A stretch of 7,234 bases of DNA, from positions 23,868 through 31,101 of the forward strand of contig DLMH01000033.1 of NCBI GenBank assembly GCA_002478115.1, in the 5' to 3' direction. The notes beneath the pieces are model-generated. The model was given only the letters and a program-made list of their open reading frames with translations, ran no database searches and was not told where the DNA came from. The position numbers and the translations under genes were made by a program. Every line of letters begins with the position of its first letter. The first letter of the stretch is position 1. The stretch is from Candidatus Acidiferrum typicum. GTDB taxonomy: Bacteria; Acidobacteriota; Terriglobia; Acidiferrales; UBA7541. Of the stretch, positions 5,065 through 7,234 are shown piece by piece.

Positions 5065-5099
5065 AAACCCAAGAGCACAGTCAGGAGTGACTGTGCCAC
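5065..5099. repeat. 35-bp palindromic extragenic repeat, copy 3
   Basis: Identical to 3554-3588, with stem arms at 5075-5083 and 5088-5096. It lies between the lipoprotein gene and the preceding minus-strand gene, about 340 nt downstream of the latter's stop. All three copies keep the same orientation of the AAACCCAAG flank. Confidence 0.88.
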
Positions 5100-5162
5100 C
5101 AAATCCCTGGAGCGGACCGATCTGTTGTTGGGAAATTGAAGGGGCGTAGAGCGGGAGAGAGT

Positions 5163-5212
5163 GACAGAGGGAAAGAGGGAAAGAGGGAAAGAGGGAAAGA
5201 GGGAAAGAGGGA
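5163..5212. repeat. Octamer tandem repeat GAAAGAGG
   Basis: Five perfect units at 5171-5210, preceded by a degenerate unit (GACAGAGG) and followed by GA. It is a pure purine/pyrimidine strand split, typical of slippage-prone sequence. The count may vary between strains. Confidence 0.9.
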
Positions 5213-5244
5213 TTTCTCACTGCGCAGACTTCGTTCGAAATGAC
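5211..5244 (-). repeat. Partial dispersed repeat (GTCATTTCGAACG...GAGAAATC)
   Basis: On the minus strand it starts GTCATTTCGAACGAAG and ends GCAGTGAGAAATC. This matches the start and end words of the longer element at 3229-3306 but lacks the middle. It abuts the octamer array, just as the longer element ends next to a purine-rich CTCTTCCCTCTG stretch. Confidence 0.5.
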
Positions 5245-5337
5245 GCGGGAAAACGGGGGGCTCTGCGCTAGAACGCGGCTGTGGCTGGGACGACAGGCGG
5301 TGGAGGAAGTACAGTTTGGTGGGGCGGATGCAACTGT

Positions 5338-5393
5338 AAAAGCGGCGGCGAGCCGCCACACTCCAAAAGTCGGGCCGCTCCGGTCGGAATGGC
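5338..5393 (-). repeat. Composite repeat: GCCATTCCGACCGGAGCGG word joined to a GC hairpin ending in TTTT
   Basis: On the minus strand a GCCATTCCGACCGGAGCGG segment leads into TTTTGGAGTG. A hairpin follows, with arms GGCGGC and GCCGCC (5357-5344), and then GCTTTTAC. The hairpin half matches the cassette at 113-146. It lies about 80 nt past the stop of the membrane-protein gene, on the right strand to serve as its terminator. The four-T tail is short, so that role is only plausible. Confidence 0.5.
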
Positions 5394-5438
5394 AAGTCGA
5401 TTTGGCGGAAAGCAGAGGAGAGAGGGAGCGAGGGGGAG

Positions 5439-6128
5439 TTATTCGGAGCGGATGGCGAGGATTTGTTTGCCCTGGATTTGGAGTTCGACGCCAAAGGGCG
5501 GGCGAATGTCGCTGCCCTGGACGATGGCGCCGCGAATCCAGATGTTGCCCAGAAGGCTGGCAGTTTTCAGGGGATCGTAGAGCGTGTGGCTGCAAGGATT
5601 GCCGACGAGGGGATGATTGGGAGCGCGAAAGCCGTATTCTGTTTTCAACTTTTCAAGGTCGGTGATGTATTCGAGTTGGCAGGGGCCGTAAGGGGCTTTG
5701 CGAGAAAAAGCCCAGTAGCCGTAAGGCGAAGTGGCAGAACCTCCCGGAAGACGAACGATGGTGGCAGGGATGTTTTCGCCGGAGAGGCGGTTGCGAATGA
5801 AGAAATCCGCGGAAGACCAGGGCTTGGCGAGATCGGAAATTTCGGCGATGGCGGGATTGGCCTCCGTGGCATGAGGGAGAGATGCGGAGGGATCGGGAGC
5901 GGGCGCGGGAACTTCGATCTGGGGCGGAGGCTCGACACGGGCGAGTTCGGAAGGCTTATTATGGCTGAGCCAACGGCTGCCAAGGAGAAGGAGTACGCCT
6001 AGGACGAGAAAGCCAATCACAAGAGGCAAAAGGGGATTGCGGCGCGGAAGCTTGGAGGACGGCCCGTTGACGCCGGGGATAATCGGCATGTCCGGCCGAA
6101 AGCGGGTGGGTGGAGTATTGTCGGCCAT
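5439..6128 (-). CDS. Single-pass membrane protein of unknown function
   Basis: I do not recognise this 229-aa protein. It has a short N-terminal Pro-rich segment, a basic flank (LPRRN, 27-31), one strongly hydrophobic helix at about 33-50, a Pro-rich stretch at 64-84, and a compact C-terminal domain at about 95-229. The positive-inside rule puts the C-terminal domain outside the cytoplasm. There Cys150 and Cys179, the only cysteines, could form a disulfide. Aromatic motifs such as SPYGYWAFSRKAPYGPC (134-150) stand out. I chose the ATG at 6128 rather than the in-frame TTG at 6170, because the extension overlaps a good promoter and adds non-conserved-looking residues. No Shine-Dalgarno precedes the ATG, and the promoter places transcription start within a few nt of it, so the mRNA may be leaderless. 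Confidence 0.8.
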   Translation of the reverse strand: MADNTPPTRFRPDMPIIPGVNGPSSKLPRRNPLLPLVIGFLVLGVLLLLGSRWLSHNKPSELARVEPPPQIEVPAPAPDPSASLPHATEANPAIAEISDLAKPWSSADFFIRNRLSGENIPATIVRLPGGSATSPYGYWAFSRKAPYGPCQLEYITDLEKLKTEYGFRAPNHPLVGNPCSHTLYDPLKTASLLGNIWIRGAIVQGSDIRPPFGVELQIQGKQILAIRSE

Positions 6129-6140
6129 CGCAACAGGATG

Positions 6141-6170
6141 ATTGTACTGGCAAGATGGCAGCGCGAGCAA
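6141..6170 (-). promoter_or_regulatory. Predicted promoter of the membrane-protein gene
   Basis: On the minus strand TTGCTC (6170-6165) and TACAAT (6146-6141) are 18 bp apart. TACAAT differs from the -10 consensus at one base. Transcription would start about 5-7 nt before the ATG at 6128. Confidence 0.5.
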
Positions 6171-6259
6171 CTCAAGTTCCGTGTTTTCAAGGGGGGAAGG
6201 AAGAGTGTGCGAAAAGGGCAGTTGTGTTAGTGAGAAGGTGACAAGGACTTGCGCGGCGC

Positions 6260-6288
6260 TTGTTTCCGTGCGTATTGCGTCCTAGTGT
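6260..6288 (+). promoter_or_regulatory. Possible promoter of the glycine-rich protein gene
   Basis: TTGTTT (6260-6265) and TAGTGT (6283-6288) are 17 bp apart on the plus strand, in the divergent spacer, about 30 nt before the gene. The match is weak; spacing and position are the main support. Confidence 0.3.
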
Positions 6289-6323
6289 AGTAAGAAGGTA
6301 AGGCAGAGGGAAATCCGCAGAGA

Positions 6324-7234
6324 ATGGCGAGCGACACACGATCTTCGGCGCGGGCGTTTGTTCGCAGTTTGAACATTCTGCTGAAATTCGCGCGTTTGTA
6401 CGAGTTCGGACACGTGCGCACTGCCGCACAATTTGAAACGACGTGGAAAGAACTGCACGCGGCGCTGCTGGAGAGCGGCGATACCGGCGTGTTGCTGGGA
6501 GCTTCAGGAACGCAGATCCTGCTGGACGGCGTGCCGCTGGGATCCGCCGCGGGCGAGCGGAGTTTTGCGCAACTGCTGACATCATCCGGAATCGCCAGCA
6601 TTCACTTCGCAAAAAATCTGACGCAACCACAATTTTCGCGTTTTGTGCGCGCGTTTCCAAGCGGCAACGCAAAACCCAGCCAACTGGCGGAACAACTGAA
6701 GTCGGCGATGGCGGGAGACACGAGCATCAGGATCAACGAGATTCGGTTTGTTGCGGAAGACAGCTCGATGGCCGGAATCAAGGTGGCGGCGCAATTGACG
6801 GCCAAGGTGCTGGGCGCTGGCGGCGACAAACTGCGCGATATTTTTGAAGATCCGAATAAATTGTTGCAACTGATCCTGGCGGCGGAAAGTTCGCGCGGCG
6901 GCGGCGGAGGTGGTGGAGGCTCCGGACCGGGATTCGGCGGTGGCGGGCCAGGCGGAGGCACGGGAGGATCGGGAGGTGGAGCGGGCTCGAGTTGGAGCGG
7001 CGGCACGGGTGCGGGCGGAAGTTTATGGGAAGCGGGGAAGGCCGCGGGTGGAGGCGGAGGCGGAGGAACAGGCTCGGGCGGAGGAGGAGTGGGAGGCCCG
7101 GGCGGCGGTGGAGGGGGAACAGGCACCGGTGGCGGTGGAGGATTTGGCAGTGGATCTGGAGCGGGCGGGCCAGGCAGTGGCGGTGGAGGATTTGGCGGTG
7201 GATCCGGACCGGGTGGACCGGGCGGCGGTGGACC
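6324..7234 (+). CDS. Unrecognised protein with glycine-rich tail (3' end outside window)
   Basis: From the ATG at 6324 the frame stays open to the window end (303 codons), so the gene is truncated here. Residues 1-190 look like a soluble, mostly helical domain. It begins ARAFVRSLNILLKFARLYEF and contains GVLLGASGTQILLDGVPLG (55-73) and a RINEIRFVAED segment (136-146). From Arg191 to the end it is a low-complexity tail of Gly with Pro, Ser, Thr and a few aromatics, about 110 residues so far, interrupted by one short island (SLWEAGKAA, 233-241). The last part has a 16-residue tandem repeat. There is no signal peptide or membrane helix. I do not recognise the N-terminal domain; a helical adaptor-like role is only a guess. 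Codon use matches the neighbours, with G or C in most third positions. A weak AGAGGG precedes the start by 12 nt. The glycine stretch may be a linker to a C-terminal domain beyond the window. Confidence 0.8.
   Translation, partial: MASDTRSSARAFVRSLNILLKFARLYEFGHVRTAAQFETTWKELHAALLESGDTGVLLGASGTQILLDGVPLGSAAGERSFAQLLTSSGIASIHFAKNLTQPQFSRFVRAFPSGNAKPSQLAEQLKSAMAGDTSIRINEIRFVAEDSSMAGIKVAAQLTAKVLGAGGDKLRDIFEDPNKLLQLILAAESSRGGGGGGGGSGPGFGGGGPGGGTGGSGGGAGSSWSGGTGAGGSLWEAGKAAGGGGGGGTGSGGGGVGGPGGGGGGTGTGGGGGFGSGSGAGGPGSGGGGFGGGSGPGGPGGGG
7131..7226 (+). repeat. 48-bp in-frame tandem repeat in the glycine-rich tail
   Basis: Two units (7131-7178, 7179-7226) begin identically with GGCGGTGGAGGATTTGGC and encode 16-residue repeats of the form GGGGFG(S/G)GSG(A/P)GGPG(S/G). 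The differences are mostly single bases. A third unit appears to begin at the window edge. In-frame length and near-identity point to recent expansion. Confidence 0.8.

Larger units (their letters stand above)
4812..5438. repeat. Repeat-rich spacer between the two minus-strand envelope genes
   Basis: No gene is supported here. The half next to the lipoprotein start (4812-5064) is unique sequence and probably holds its promoter and leader. From 5065 it is made of repeats: the 35-bp palindrome, an octamer tandem array, two partial dispersed repeats and a GC hairpin cassette. Open frames crossing it only translate these repeats. Confidence 0.75.

Noticed and set aside
4812..5102. N-terminal extension of the BON lipoprotein to 5102
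   Set aside because: It translates the 35-bp palindrome and spacer and would bury the signal peptide. The internal ATG at 4811 has GGAGG and begins a lipoprotein signal.
6129..6170. TTG start at 6170 for the membrane protein
   Set aside because: The extension overlaps the predicted -35 and -10 boxes, and the ATG at 6128 gives a typical single-pass protein.
6602..7126. A proline-rich minus-strand frame
   Set aside because: It is the complement of the GGN-codon stretch of the glycine-rich gene. The plus-strand frame has a proper start, a non-repetitive N-terminal domain and native codon use.

Overview
The window looks like chromosomal DNA from a GC-rich Gram-negative-type bacterium. The best guess is an acidobacterium (Acidobacteriota, Terriglobia-like). 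This is inference: it rests on the BON/proline-rich/glycine-zipper lipoprotein architecture, the style of the uncharacterised proteins, and spacers packed with short hairpin cassettes. No rRNA or other taxonomic marker is present.

Layout. Positions 1-503 are a gene-free spacer built from small hairpin cassettes and tandem repeats, lying behind the 3' end of guaB. guaB (504-1964, minus) encodes IMP dehydrogenase. It has a convincing promoter at 2093-2122 and, between promoter and start codon, a GC hairpin followed by a run of T that looks like an attenuator. Divergent from it is a YheT-type alpha/beta hydrolase (2205-3206, plus). The convergent spacer 3207-3623 carries a partly duplicated copy of the hydrolase 3' end, a dispersed repeat, purine-only tandem repeats and a palindromic repeat. 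Next come a secreted BON-domain lipoprotein (3624-4811, minus), a second repeat-rich spacer (4812-5438), and a single-pass membrane protein of unknown function (5439-6128, minus), probably made from a nearly leaderless mRNA. The last gene is divergent (6324 to the window end, plus). It is an unrecognised protein with a folded N-terminal region and a very long glycine-rich tail, and it has no stop inside the window.

The genes do not form an obvious pathway or operon: they alternate in strand and each seems to have its own promoter. One is housekeeping purine synthesis, one a probable esterase, two are envelope proteins and one is unknown. The clearest shared theme lies between the genes. A 35-bp palindromic element occurs once in each of the three long spacers, and several other hairpin families recur, sharing an AACCCAAG-type linker and nested insertions. 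I see no defence system, CRISPR array, transposase, tRNA or rRNA. The two observations most worth following are the modular hairpin array behind guaB and the guaB leader attenuator.
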